In this document: one piece after another, positions 2,673 to 9,636 of the stretch
Layout of the letters: each line of letters starts with the position of its first letter
Numbering within the stretch: position 1 is the stretch's first letter
NCBI GenBank assembly: GCA_964549245.1
Contig: CAZJUO010000047.1
Coordinates: forward strand, 1-9,636
DNA from: CAZJUO01 sp964549245
GTDB lineage: Bacteria > Patescibacteriota > Patescibacteriia > UBA10025 > JAHIVO01
Reading direction: 5' to 3'
Length of the DNA stretch: 9,636 nucleotides
Position numbers and translations under genes: made by a program
The notes under the pieces: model-generated
Databases searched by the model: none
What the model saw: the letters and a program-made list of their open reading frames with translations, nothing else
Told to the model about the DNA's origin: nothing

Positions 2673-5381
2673 ATGAGTAAACAATATTGCACTATTAGTC
2701 CGGCAGAAGTATATAAAGCTTTGCAAACAAGCGAGGATGGATTAGCCAAAGACGAGATACAAAAACGGCAATCGGAATTTGGTTTGAATTCGCTGCCGCA
2801 AGAAAAATCATTTTCACTGTGGCTGCTTTTATTCCAGCAGTTTAAAAGTGCTCTGATATACATTTTGCTGATTGCCGCGGTGATCAGTTTGTTTCTGAAA
2901 GACTATGTCAATATGTACGTTATTTTGGCGGCTGTCGGCTTGAATGTTCTCGTGGGCTTTGTGCAGGAGTTCCGCGCGCAAAAGGCATTAGAAAAATTAC
3001 GAAAAGTAGTAACCCAGTATGCCTTGGTTAAGAGAGGCGGCCATGAGAAACAAATAGAAACAAAAGAGCTGGTACCCGGCGATGTAGTAATCTTGGAGGC
3101 CGGACAAAAAGTGCCGGCTGACATACGCCTTGTGAAGGCCACGGATTTACAAATAAGCGAGGCTAGTCTGACTGGCGAATCAGTAGCGGTAGATAAAATT
3201 TCAGACACGCTTCCTTCTGCTGTCATATTAGCTGAACAGAAAAATATGGTTTTCTTGGGAACTACCGTCGTGGCGGGAAAAGGGGAAGGAGTGGTGGTGG
3301 CAACCGGGAAGGATACGGAAATCGGAAAAATTGCTGAACTAATAAAAAGCACCCCGCAGGACAAAACTGGTTTACAGATGAAACTAGAGGCTTTAGGGAA
3401 GTCTCTTGGTATCATAATATTGGTTTTGTCTTTTGTTATTTTTTTGGCCGGCATACTGTTGAAGTATGATTTCCGTGATATGTTTACTACAGCCGTGGCC
3501 ATAGCAGTAGCGGCTATTCCAGAAGGTCTTGTGGTAGTAATGACTGTAATTTTGGCCATTGGCATGCAGCGGATTCTCAAGCAGAAAGCCTTAGTCAGGA
3601 AACTTATAGCCGCTGAAACGCTCGGTTCGACTACCGTTATCTGCACTGATAAAACCGGCACGCTCACTGAAGGAGAAATGAGAGTAGTAAGAATAATCAC
3701 CCATGACCAAACCCTGGATACGGCCCGCCAATCCCTAGTGCCCGATCATGGGCAGCGGGGGTCAGCCCAAAGTTACTTTTTGGCTCTAAAAATAGGGGTT
3801 TTAGCTTCTGATGCTTATATTGAAAATCCGGAAGCGGCGCTAACTCATCGGGTGGTGATTGGCATGCCAACGGAAAAAGCGCTTGTTTTAGCAGCTTCTG
3901 AAGCAGGAATATCTATTGATGATTTACGCAAAGATAACTCCCGCGAAGAGGTTATACCCTTTGATTCCGAAAAAAAATACATGGCTAGCTTGCATACTAC
4001 TACTACCAAGCAACATATAATATACTGCAAAGGCGCACCGGAAGTGTTGTTGCAAAAGGCTACCAAAGTTGATTTGGACGGCAGTATCAAGAAACTTGAT
4101 TCACATCGGCGCTCGTCATTTCAAAAGGAATTTGAAAAATTAAGCAGTGAGGGTTTGAGGATTTTGGCCCTGGGTTTTAAAGAAGTTGATAAAGAGTACT
4201 GCCATATGAAAGAAGACGAAGGCGTGCTCGATGATTTGATTTTTGTAGGATTTGTGGGAATCAAGGATCCTTTGCGTAAAGAAACGGTAGAAACAATGAA
4301 TGTCTGCCGGCAGGCGGGCATTCGGCCGGTGATGCTGACCGGAGATCATCGGCTCACCGCCCAGGCGATAGCCAAGGAATTGGATTTGCCGCATGAGGAT
4401 AAGAATATCATTGAAGGCGCTGCCTTTGAAAAACTTAATGAAGAAGAATTAAAAAAACGCATTACGGAGATATCGGTCTATGCCCGGGTGAATCCGCGGG
4501 ATAAATTACGCATTATCGATGCTTGGCAGGAGCGCGGTGATGTCGTTGCTATGACCGGTGACGGCGTTAATGATGCCCCTGCGTTAAAATCAGCTGATAT
4601 TGGGGTAGCCCTTGGATCAGGTACTGATGTAGCCAAGGAAACAGCTGATATGGTTTTGCTTGATAATAATTTCAAAACTATAGTTAAAGCGGTGGAGCAG
4701 GGTCGCATCATATATGAAAATATTAAAAAAGTTGTACTGTACCTCATGTCCGACGGTTTTACAGAGATGATAATTATCGCAGTCGCGGTAGTGTTTCGTT
4801 GGGAGCTGCCGATTTTAGCTGCTCAGATTTTATGGGTGAATCTAATTAGTGACGGGTTTCCAAATATTGCTTTGACAGTTGAAAAGGGGGATAAAGACAT
4901 TATGGATCGAGAACCGGTTCCCCGTAAGCGATCGATACTTGATGGAGAAATCAAATCTTTAATTATTATAATCAGTACTTTATCCGCCATATTATCACTG
5001 GGCATATTTTGGTGGTCGTTAAATGCAACGGGGGATATAGACATGGCGAGAACCATGACCTTTGCCGCGGTTGGCGTCAATTCTTTGCTATATGTTTTTT
5101 CTTGCCGCAGTACTAGAAAATTTATTTGGCAGAGGAAAATGTTTAATAATCCTTATCTTGTCATCGCTGTAATGCTAGGATTTTTACTTCAAATTTCAGC
5201 TATCTATTTGCCATTTTTCCAAAGTATTTTTCATACGGTTAATTTAGGAATTAACGATTGGTTAATTGTTTTGTCAGTCGGAATAATTGATATTTTGGCC
5301 ATTGAGCTGACAAAATGGTTTTTTATTCACCGTCAGCGCCAGAATAGTAAAAAGCGACAGACTGCTGTAGTGTCTGCCTGA
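2673..5381 (+). CDS. Calcium-type cation-transporting P-type (P2) ATPase
   Basis: A 902-residue membrane pump that uses ATP to export cations, most likely Ca2+. An N-terminal cation-ATPase domain covers about residues 5-70, and helices M1-M2 about 58-98. The actuator motif TGES is at 167-170 and M4 carries PEGL (283-286). The phosphorylated Asp is D326 in DKTGT. The nucleotide-binding KGAPE is at 453-457, TGD at 556-558 and TGDGVND at 628-634. Six C-terminal helices follow. Putative ion ligands are E284 (M4), E698 (M5) and N723, S726 and D727 (M6, WVNLISDG), which parallels the SERCA site with Ser for Thr. The SERCA M5 Asn is Gly here, so ion number or specificity may differ. Length is normal for the family. 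It is a single-gene unit between terminators at 2605 and 5414. Confidence 0.95.
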   Translation: MSKQYCTISPAEVYKALQTSEDGLAKDEIQKRQSEFGLNSLPQEKSFSLWLLLFQQFKSALIYILLIAAVISLFLKDYVNMYVILAAVGLNVLVGFVQEFRAQKALEKLRKVVTQYALVKRGGHEKQIETKELVPGDVVILEAGQKVPADIRLVKATDLQISEASLTGESVAVDKISDTLPSAVILAEQKNMVFLGTTVVAGKGEGVVVATGKDTEIGKIAELIKSTPQDKTGLQMKLEALGKSLGIIILVLSFVIFLAGILLKYDFRDMFTTAVAIAVAAIPEGLVVVMTVILAIGMQRILKQKALVRKLIAAETLGSTTVICTDKTGTLTEGEMRVVRIITHDQTLDTARQSLVPDHGQRGSAQSYFLALKIGVLASDAYIENPEAALTHRVVIGMPTEKALVLAASEAGISIDDLRKDNSREEVIPFDSEKKYMASLHTTTTKQHIIYCKGAPEVLLQKATKVDLDGSIKKLDSHRRSSFQKEFEKLSSEGLRILALGFKEVDKEYCHMKEDEGVLDDLIFVGFVGIKDPLRKETVETMNVCRQAGIRPVMLTGDHRLTAQAIAKELDLPHEDKNIIEGAAFEKLNEEELKKRITEISVYARVNPRDKLRIIDAWQERGDVVAMTGDGVNDAPALKSADIGVALGSGTDVAKETADMVLLDNNFKTIVKAVEQGRIIYENIKKVVLYLMSDGFTEMIIIAVAVVFRWELPILAAQILWVNLISDGFPNIALTVEKGDKDIMDREPVPRKRSILDGEIKSLIIIISTLSAILSLGIFWWSLNATGDIDMARTMTFAAVGVNSLLYVFSCRSTRKFIWQRKMFNNPYLVIAVMLGFLLQISAIYLPFFQSIFHTVNLGINDWLIVLSVGIIDILAIELTKWFFIHRQRQNSKKRQTAVVSA

Positions 5382-5413
5382 TATATTATAAAAAAATACC
5401 TATTGTAATAGGA

Positions 5414-5439
5414 TCGTTATTAAAAATAGCGACTTTTTT
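5414..5439 (+). terminator. Terminator after the P-type ATPase
   Basis: TCGTTATT (5414-5421) pairs with AATAGCGA (5425-5432), including one G-U pair, over a 3-base loop. C and T6 follow. It lies 33 bases after the stop codon and just ahead of the asnS promoter. Confidence 0.75.
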
Positions 5440-5444
5440 GTTAT

Positions 5445-5473
5445 TTGCCAAATCATTAAAAAAACAGTATAAT
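5445..5473 (+). promoter_or_regulatory. Promoter of the asnS-aspS operon
   Basis: TTGCCA (5445-5450), a 17-base spacer and a perfect TATAAT (5468-5473). Transcription would start about 5480, only some 6 bases ahead of the asnS ATG at 5487. No Shine-Dalgarno sequence is present, so translation is probably leaderless. Confidence 0.8.
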
Positions 5474-5486
5474 AACAATCAAGATT

Positions 5487-6779
5487 ATGAAAAATATTAC
5501 TATTGCTGAAAGTGCGCAAAATACTGAAGAGGAGGTAACTATTAAAGCTTGGGTGTTTAATTTTAGAAGCTCAGGCAAGATTTATTTTCTGCAGCTGCGG
5601 GACGGTTCAGGCCGTTTACAAGCAGTTGTTTCAAAAGACGAGGTATCAGCGCAAACCTGGAAAGCTTGTGAAACCCTATCGATCGAGTCAAGCGTAGTAG
5701 TAACGGGAGTTATCCGCCGAGAGCCCCGTTCGCCGTATGGCTACGAGATGCAGCTCAAGACGCTCAATATGCTCCAAAAAGCAGAGGAATATCCTATCGC
5801 CAAAAAAGAGCACGGCGTTGATTTTCTGCTGGATAATAGGCATTTATGGATTCGTTCACCGAGGCAGGCGGCGATATTGAAAATCCGTGATGAACTTATT
5901 TGGCTAATGCGTCAATTTTTTCGGGAACATAAGTTCGTTCTAACTGACACCCCTATCTTGACTCCTACAGCCTGCGAGGGAACAACTACCCTTTTTTCAA
6001 CGCAATACTTTGATGAAAAAGCTTATCTGTCCCAATCCGGGCAGCTGTACTTAGAAGCCCTGGCTTTGGCTTTGGGGCGGGTGTATGATTTTGGGCCTAC
6101 CTTTCGGGCAGAGAAATCAAAAACACGGCGGCATATGATGGAATTCTGGATGCTTGATGCGGAAGCGGCCTTTATGCAGCATAAAGAAAATATGGAGCTT
6201 CAAGAAGCGCTTATTGGATATTTGGTAACGAATATCGTTGACTCATGCAGCGACCAATTGGAAATATTGAAACGGGATGTCGCCGCGCTGCAAAAAATAA
6301 AAGCGCCGTTCCCGCGCCTTCGATACGAGGAAGCGGTGGCAAAGTTGCAAAAACTAGGTTCGAGTATCAAATCGGGCCAGGATTTGGGCGCTGACGATGA
6401 AACGATACTGATGAAAGAATACGAACAACCGGTTTTTATTACGCATTACCCCGCCAGCATTAAAGCGTTTTATATGCAGCCCGACCCTGACGATGCGCAC
6501 TATGTCTTATGCGACGATTTGCTGGCGCCGGAAGGGTACGGGGAGATTATTGGGGGTTCGGAAAGAATCTGGGATTTTGAATTATTAAAAAAACGTATTT
6601 CCGAACACGAACTGCCACAAAAAGATTTTGAGTGGTATTTGGATTTACGCCGCTACGGATCAGTGCCGCATGCGGGCTTTGGCATTGGTTTGGAGCGGAC
6701 GATTACCTGGATTTGCGGTTTGCATCATCTGCGGGAGACGATCCCCTTCCCAAGATTATTAAATAGATTGCGGCCATAA
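5487..6779 (+). CDS. asnS: Asparaginyl-tRNA synthetase
   Basis: A class IIb synthetase that attaches asparagine to tRNA-Asn in the cytoplasm. The OB-fold anticodon-binding domain is about residues 17-100 (with FLQLRDGSGRLQAVV). The catalytic domain starts at NRHLWIRSPRQ (117-127). Motif 1 is around 144-165, and motif 2 is FGPTFRAEKSKTRRHMMEF with R207. The block DLRRYGSVPHAGFGIGLER carries motif 3 with R404, and the protein ends IPFPR. The FGPTFRAE-S-T-RH-EFWML pattern and the WYLDLRRYGSVPHAG block separate it from AspRS. Its 430 residues are close to the usual size (E. coli form about 466). It is the first gene of an operon, followed 4 bases later by an exported protein. Its presence indicates direct Asn-tRNA formation. 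Confidence 0.95.
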   Translation: MKNITIAESAQNTEEEVTIKAWVFNFRSSGKIYFLQLRDGSGRLQAVVSKDEVSAQTWKACETLSIESSVVVTGVIRREPRSPYGYEMQLKTLNMLQKAEEYPIAKKEHGVDFLLDNRHLWIRSPRQAAILKIRDELIWLMRQFFREHKFVLTDTPILTPTACEGTTTLFSTQYFDEKAYLSQSGQLYLEALALALGRVYDFGPTFRAEKSKTRRHMMEFWMLDAEAAFMQHKENMELQEALIGYLVTNIVDSCSDQLEILKRDVAALQKIKAPFPRLRYEEAVAKLQKLGSSIKSGQDLGADDETILMKEYEQPVFITHYPASIKAFYMQPDPDDAHYVLCDDLLAPEGYGEIIGGSERIWDFELLKKRISEHELPQKDFEWYLDLRRYGSVPHAGFGIGLERTITWICGLHHLRETIPFPRLLNRLRP

Positions 6780-6783
6780 TAAT

Positions 6784-7179
6784 ATGTTGACTATCCCCAA
6801 TCAAAAAGGCATATCAACCGTTGCTATAATGTTATTTGGCGTCTTGACCTTGACGGTGGTAGTGGCTAATGGAATCGTTTTTTCTGTTGAGGAACAAGAG
6901 CGCCTGGCCAACGGAGAGGAGATAGCGCGGTCATACTGTACAAAAAATCCCGAGCAATACCCTTCGGTATGTTCCGTAAGCAGTGTGGTTGCTTGTGAAA
7001 ATTGGTATGTCGTAAGCAGTGACTGCCTGGGAGTCGGCCATGTCATATATGATACCTACGGGAATTATCTTGCCTGGTGTGGTTATAATTCGCTTGATGG
7101 CCAAGCGGTGGCTTGTGATAAATACCTGACTGATTCAAAAGGTAATAATTGTTTAACCTTACCAAATTTATGCCAATAA
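6784..7179 (+). CDS. Membrane-anchored, cysteine-rich exported protein (131 residues)
   Basis: I do not recognise a family. The N-terminus has a short polar leader ending NQKG (6-9), then the hydrophobic segment ISTVAIMLFGVLTLTVVVA (10-28). This resembles a type IV prepilin leader, but the usual Glu five residues after the cleavage site is absent, so it may simply be a signal anchor. The exported part (about 32-131) has eight cysteines, suggesting four disulfides and an extracytoplasmic location, with no clear enzyme motif. It starts 4 bases after asnS and its end overlaps the next gene by 10 bases, so the genes are co-transcribed and probably translationally coupled. The next gene shares the NQKGIST leader. 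Confidence 0.72.
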   Translation: MLTIPNQKGISTVAIMLFGVLTLTVVVANGIVFSVEEQERLANGEEIARSYCTKNPEQYPSVCSVSSVVACENWYVVSSDCLGVGHVIYDTYGNYLAWCGYNSLDGQAVACDKYLTDSKGNNCLTLPNLCQ

Positions 7180-7772
7180 GCAAGCTGGCCAATAATCAAA
7201 AAGGAATTTCCACATTTTGGGGTATTTCCCTGGTGGTTATAGAGGCTATGGTGGTTTTTTTCGTTTTTTATTTACTGTACTTTTTTTGGATCGAGAATCC
7301 AACACCAACCTCGAATATTTTAATAGTACGCGCTTTTCAAAAAGAGTCGACATTGGAAATTCCCACCTCGGTCAATACCGAGGGATGGCAGTATTATATA
7401 GATGAAGAGCGGGGTTTTTCTTTTCGCTACCCTGATGGGTATACCTCGGCTACCGATGAAATAGTATATAATACCTACGCCGGTTCTATGGTTAGCCTTC
7501 GAAAAGAAAATAGGGATGCTTTTTCGCTCCGTTTTTTTTCAGTAAACGGCGAGGAAGATGTTGATCAGGCTTTTGAGCGAATTACCGGAATTCGACCGGT
7601 CGTATTTCAATCTTTTCAGGAAGAGGTTTCAGACACCAAAGCGGTGGTGTATCGGCAAGCGCCCGGGGAGCCAGTAAAGGATAGGATATACTTTATTGCT
7701 AACGGATATTTTTTTGAGTCGGCTTTCGATGAATTATCAACTTTGATTTTGGCAACCTTTAAGTTTTTATAA
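7170..7772 (+). CDS. Membrane-anchored exported protein with PsbP-like domain (200 residues)
   Basis: The protein starts MPISKLANNQKGIST. A long hydrophobic segment (about 17-40, rich in F, V and Y) anchors it, and the rest is outside the cell. The outer part opens WQYYIDEERGFSFRYPDGY, a pattern seen in PsbP/Mog1-like domains and in many short exported proteins where it reads 'x-FxFxYP-x-x'. The rest is a plausible alternating beta/alpha domain without cysteines. A longer frame begins at TTG 7149, but ATG 7170 is preferred because it places the leader like that of the preceding protein. The gene overlaps the previous stop by 10 bases and ends 6 bases before aspS. Function is unknown; the PsbP link is a weak pattern match. 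Confidence 0.72.
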   Translation: MPISKLANNQKGISTFWGISLVVIEAMVVFFVFYLLYFFWIENPTPTSNILIVRAFQKESTLEIPTSVNTEGWQYYIDEERGFSFRYPDGYTSATDEIVYNTYAGSMVSLRKENRDAFSLRFFSVNGEEDVDQAFERITGIRPVVFQSFQEEVSDTKAVVYRQAPGEPVKDRIYFIANGYFFESAFDELSTLILATFKFL

Positions 7773-7778
7773 ATACGT

Positions 7779-9176
7779 ATGAAGAGAAGCTTATGCAGTG
7801 AGACAGTACAAAAAATAGGCGAGGATGTTCGCCTGAACGGCTGGGTACAAACAACACGGCGTATCGGTAAGATGGTATTTATAGATTTGCGCGATATTAG
7901 CGGTATTGTACAAGTCGTTTTTCTAGCCCAGGATAAGAAATTGCTGGAAGCGGCACATACCTTGCGGCCGGAATACGTGGTGGAAATTATCGGTTCCGTA
8001 AATGAGCGGCCGCAGAAACTAGTTAATAAGGAGAAGCCTACGGGCACAGTGGAAATTCAAGCTAAACAGCTGACCATATTAGCTACTGCCAAGACGCCGC
8101 CGTTTGAAATCGTACCAACCGAAAAAGAAGAGCCTAGTGAAGAATTGCGCTATACTCATCGTTATTTGGATTTACGCAGGCAAAAAAACCAGTCAAAAAT
8201 CATTCAGCGTTCGAAAACGATTAAATACATACGTGATTTTTTGCATCAGCAGTCGTTTATTGAGATCGAAACCCCGATTTTGGCAAAATCAACGCCAGAA
8301 GGAGCCCGCGATTATTTAGTGCCGTCGCGGCAGCATCCCGGCTCATTTTATGCCTTACCGCAATCCCCGCAGCAATACAAGCAGATGCTGATGGTGGCCG
8401 GGTTTGACAAGTATTTTCAAATAGCCCCTTGTTTCCGTGATGAGGATGCCCGGGCTGACCGCGCCCCGGACCAGTTTTACCAGCTTGATCTGGAGATGTC
8501 CTTTATTACCCGAGACGAAGTGCTTGATCTGACTGAAGCCTTGTTTACCTCGCTTATCAAGGAACTGTATCCGCAGAAAAAAATTACCGCTACACCGTGG
8601 CCCCGGTTATCATACCAGGAAGTTATGCAAAAGTACGGAAGCGACAGGCCAGATTTGCGTACTGATAAAAATAATCCGGATGAATTGGCTTTTTGTTTTA
8701 TCCTAGACTGGCCGTTATTTGAAGCAGAAAAAGAGGATGGCCATTTTGCTCCGGCTCATCACATGTTTACGGCACCCCGCCAAGAGGACATTGCCTTGCT
8801 TGATTCTGATCCGCATAAGGCAAAATCAATGCAGTATGATATGGTAGTCAACGGTTTTGAAGTGGGTGGCGGCAGTATCCGGATAACCGATGCAGCGCTG
8901 CAGGAAAAAATATTTGAGCTGGTTGGCATCCCCAAAGAGGAGGCGAAAAAACAGTTCGGGCATATTTTAGAAGCCTTTCAGTACGGTGTTCCGCCTCATG
9001 GCGGTATCGCCCCCGGCATTGACCGCCTGCTGATGGTAATGTTTAACGAAACCAATGTACGCGAGGTAGTGGCTTTTCCGAAAACAGGAGACAATCGTGA
9101 ACCGATGACGGGTTCCCCGTCGCCAGTACCCAAAAAACAGCTTGATGATTTGCATATTAGCATCGCTAAAAAATAA
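7779..9176 (+). CDS. aspS: Aspartyl-tRNA synthetase, short form lacking the GAD insertion domain
   Basis: A class IIb enzyme charging tRNA-Asp. The OB-fold anticodon domain covers about 15-105 (with VFIDLRDISGIVQVVF). The catalytic domain opens with LRYTHRYLDLRR (123-134). Motif 1 is around 155-180 (IETPILAKSTPEGARDYLVPSR). Motif 2 is FQIAPCFRDEDARADR with R220. The end has NGFEVGGGSIRI (358-369) and motif 3 GIDRLL with R416. It has 465 residues, against about 590 for the usual bacterial enzyme. The missing part falls between KYGSDRPDLR (285-294) and FILDWPLFE (307-315), exactly where the roughly 130-residue GAD domain normally sits. Ile29 stands where non-discriminating enzymes have His, so this one is probably specific for tRNA-Asp, consistent with asnS in the same operon. 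Confidence 0.95.
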   Translation: MKRSLCSETVQKIGEDVRLNGWVQTTRRIGKMVFIDLRDISGIVQVVFLAQDKKLLEAAHTLRPEYVVEIIGSVNERPQKLVNKEKPTGTVEIQAKQLTILATAKTPPFEIVPTEKEEPSEELRYTHRYLDLRRQKNQSKIIQRSKTIKYIRDFLHQQSFIEIETPILAKSTPEGARDYLVPSRQHPGSFYALPQSPQQYKQMLMVAGFDKYFQIAPCFRDEDARADRAPDQFYQLDLEMSFITRDEVLDLTEALFTSLIKELYPQKKITATPWPRLSYQEVMQKYGSDRPDLRTDKNNPDELAFCFILDWPLFEAEKEDGHFAPAHHMFTAPRQEDIALLDSDPHKAKSMQYDMVVNGFEVGGGSIRITDAALQEKIFELVGIPKEEAKKQFGHILEAFQYGVPPHGGIAPGIDRLLMVMFNETNVREVVAFPKTGDNREPMTGSPSPVPKKQLDDLHISIAKK

Positions 9177-9179
9177 ATC

Positions 9180-9497
9180 ATGCGTTTATCGCGCTTACAA
9201 AAATACATTTTACTGCTGTTAGCCGGCGCTCGGGGCAGCCTTACCCGGAAGCATATTGAATCGTATTACAAATCTTATAAAAATCCCCCCAGCAAAGAAG
9301 ATCAGCAAAATATCATTACCAAAAGCATAGAGCGCCTGATCAGGCGGGGGTTATTGATCGGGTACGGCCGGAAAACACCACAGAAGTGGTTTATTGATGA
9401 AATACGCCTGACAACCCAAGGCAAAAAGGAAGCCAAGAAGTTACTGGGACAGCAGCAGGTCTTGCCGTTGTACTTACGAAAAAAAATTAAAAAATAA
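9180..9497 (+). CDS. Small winged-helix-like protein (105 residues)
   Basis: The protein opens with the helical segment LSRLQKYILLLLAG (3-16). A helix QQNIITKSIERLIRRGLLIGYG (42-63) looks like a recognition helix running into a wing. A beta-hairpin-like TPQKWFIDEIRLTTQGKKEAKKLL (66-89) follows, and the tail is basic. This is the layout of a winged helix-turn-helix domain, so nucleic-acid binding is likely and the protein is cytoplasmic. I believe similar short proteins are widespread in Patescibacteria, but I cannot name a family. It starts 3 bases after the aspS stop and ends 4 bases before the next ORF, so it belongs to the same operon. No Shine-Dalgarno sequence is seen. Confidence 0.75.
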   Translation: MRLSRLQKYILLLLAGARGSLTRKHIESYYKSYKNPPSKEDQQNIITKSIERLIRRGLLIGYGRKTPQKWFIDEIRLTTQGKKEAKKLLGQQQVLPLYLRKKIKK

Positions 9498-9501
9498 TAT
9501 T

Positions 9502-9576
9502 ATGACCAAAGCGCTTAAAAAAGCATTACTCATTATCTGCGGGTTGTTATTGGTGATACCGCAATTGACTTTAGCG
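9502..9576 (+). CDS. Exported protein, signal peptide only (truncated by chimeric end)
   Basis: Twenty-five codons encode a textbook signal peptide: basic MTKALKKA, hydrophobic core LLIICGLLLVIP, then QLTLA with a cleavage site near LA-D. The gene begins 4 bases after the winged-helix gene and continues the operon. The frame then enters high-GC sequence and hits a TAG at 9619-9621. That stop is probably foreign, so the real mature protein is not present here and its function cannot be given. Confidence 0.6.
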
Positions 9577-9636
9577 GATGGGTCGATCGCGCCTCCGACG
9601 AGCATCCCGTCGTCGCCGTAGCGTCCGCCGACCAGC
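9577..9636. other. High-GC tail, probable foreign sequence or assembly chimera
   Basis: GC is 43 of 60 bases, far above the preceding genes. Read on the minus strand from 9635, an open frame gives LVGGRYGDDGMLVGGAIDP, with G or C at the third position of 16 of 19 codons, the signature of coding sequence from a high-GC bacterium. On the plus strand the preceding gene is broken by a stop. The exact join is uncertain by several bases. Confidence 0.65.

Noticed and set aside
2903..3700. 265-codon minus-strand frame inside the P-type ATPase
   Set aside because: Antisense shadow rich in Ser, Thr and Ile; the sense strand carries every ATPase motif.
3740..3775. GC-rich stretch in the ATPase (GCCCGATCATGGGC then GCGGGGGT) as another hairpin insertion
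   Set aside because: It lacks the CCCCGC-N6-GCGGGG arrangement and lies in a variable loop after DKTGT in an uninterrupted reading frame.
7616..8047. 143-codon minus-strand frame across the end of the PsbP-like gene and the start of aspS
   Set aside because: Antisense to two supported genes, with no recognisable domain.

Overview
The window reads as a fragment of a Patescibacteria (Candidate Phyla Radiation) genome. The evidence is the gene content and the compact layout. It holds a VirB2-like two-helix pilin of the kind common in these genomes, a short bacterial aspartyl-tRNA synthetase without its insertion domain, and a small winged-helix protein that I associate with this group. It also holds exported proteins starting with an 'NQKGIST' leader and genes packed a few bases apart. 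The lineage is an inference from the proteins; no 16S or ribosomal protein gene is present.

Both ends look chimeric. Bases 1 to about 73 are a human-type Alu fragment joined to the middle of dnaB, which is on the minus strand and cut just before its Walker A motif. The last 60 bases or so jump to about 72% GC and interrupt a signal-peptide gene. The interior (about 79-9576) looks like one continuous bacterial sequence.

Layout. 79-681: dnaB (minus, partial). 851-1060: a divergent 69-residue basic protein with a consensus promoter and a strong terminator. 1147-1829: a tRNA-Lys(UUU) gene on the minus strand followed by tRNA fragments, four GC-rich hairpins, a 103-bp direct repeat and a small GIY-YIG nuclease gene whose 3' end is made of tRNA and hairpin sequence. 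This is the most unusual part of the window. 2174-2527: VirB2/Mbov_0395-type pilin. 2673-5381: calcium-type P-type ATPase. 5487-end: a tight operon asnS / exported Cys-rich protein / exported PsbP-like protein / aspS / winged-helix protein / truncated exported protein.

How it fits together. The operon pairs the two enzymes that charge tRNA-Asn and tRNA-Asp, which suggests direct Asn-tRNA synthesis rather than transamidation. It inserts two membrane-anchored surface proteins between them. The pilin and the ATPase are single-gene units, each with its own promoter and terminator. The tRNA-Lys/GIY-YIG block looks like a small, tRNA-targeting mobile element, or its remains, built by repeated insertion and duplication at one tRNA gene.
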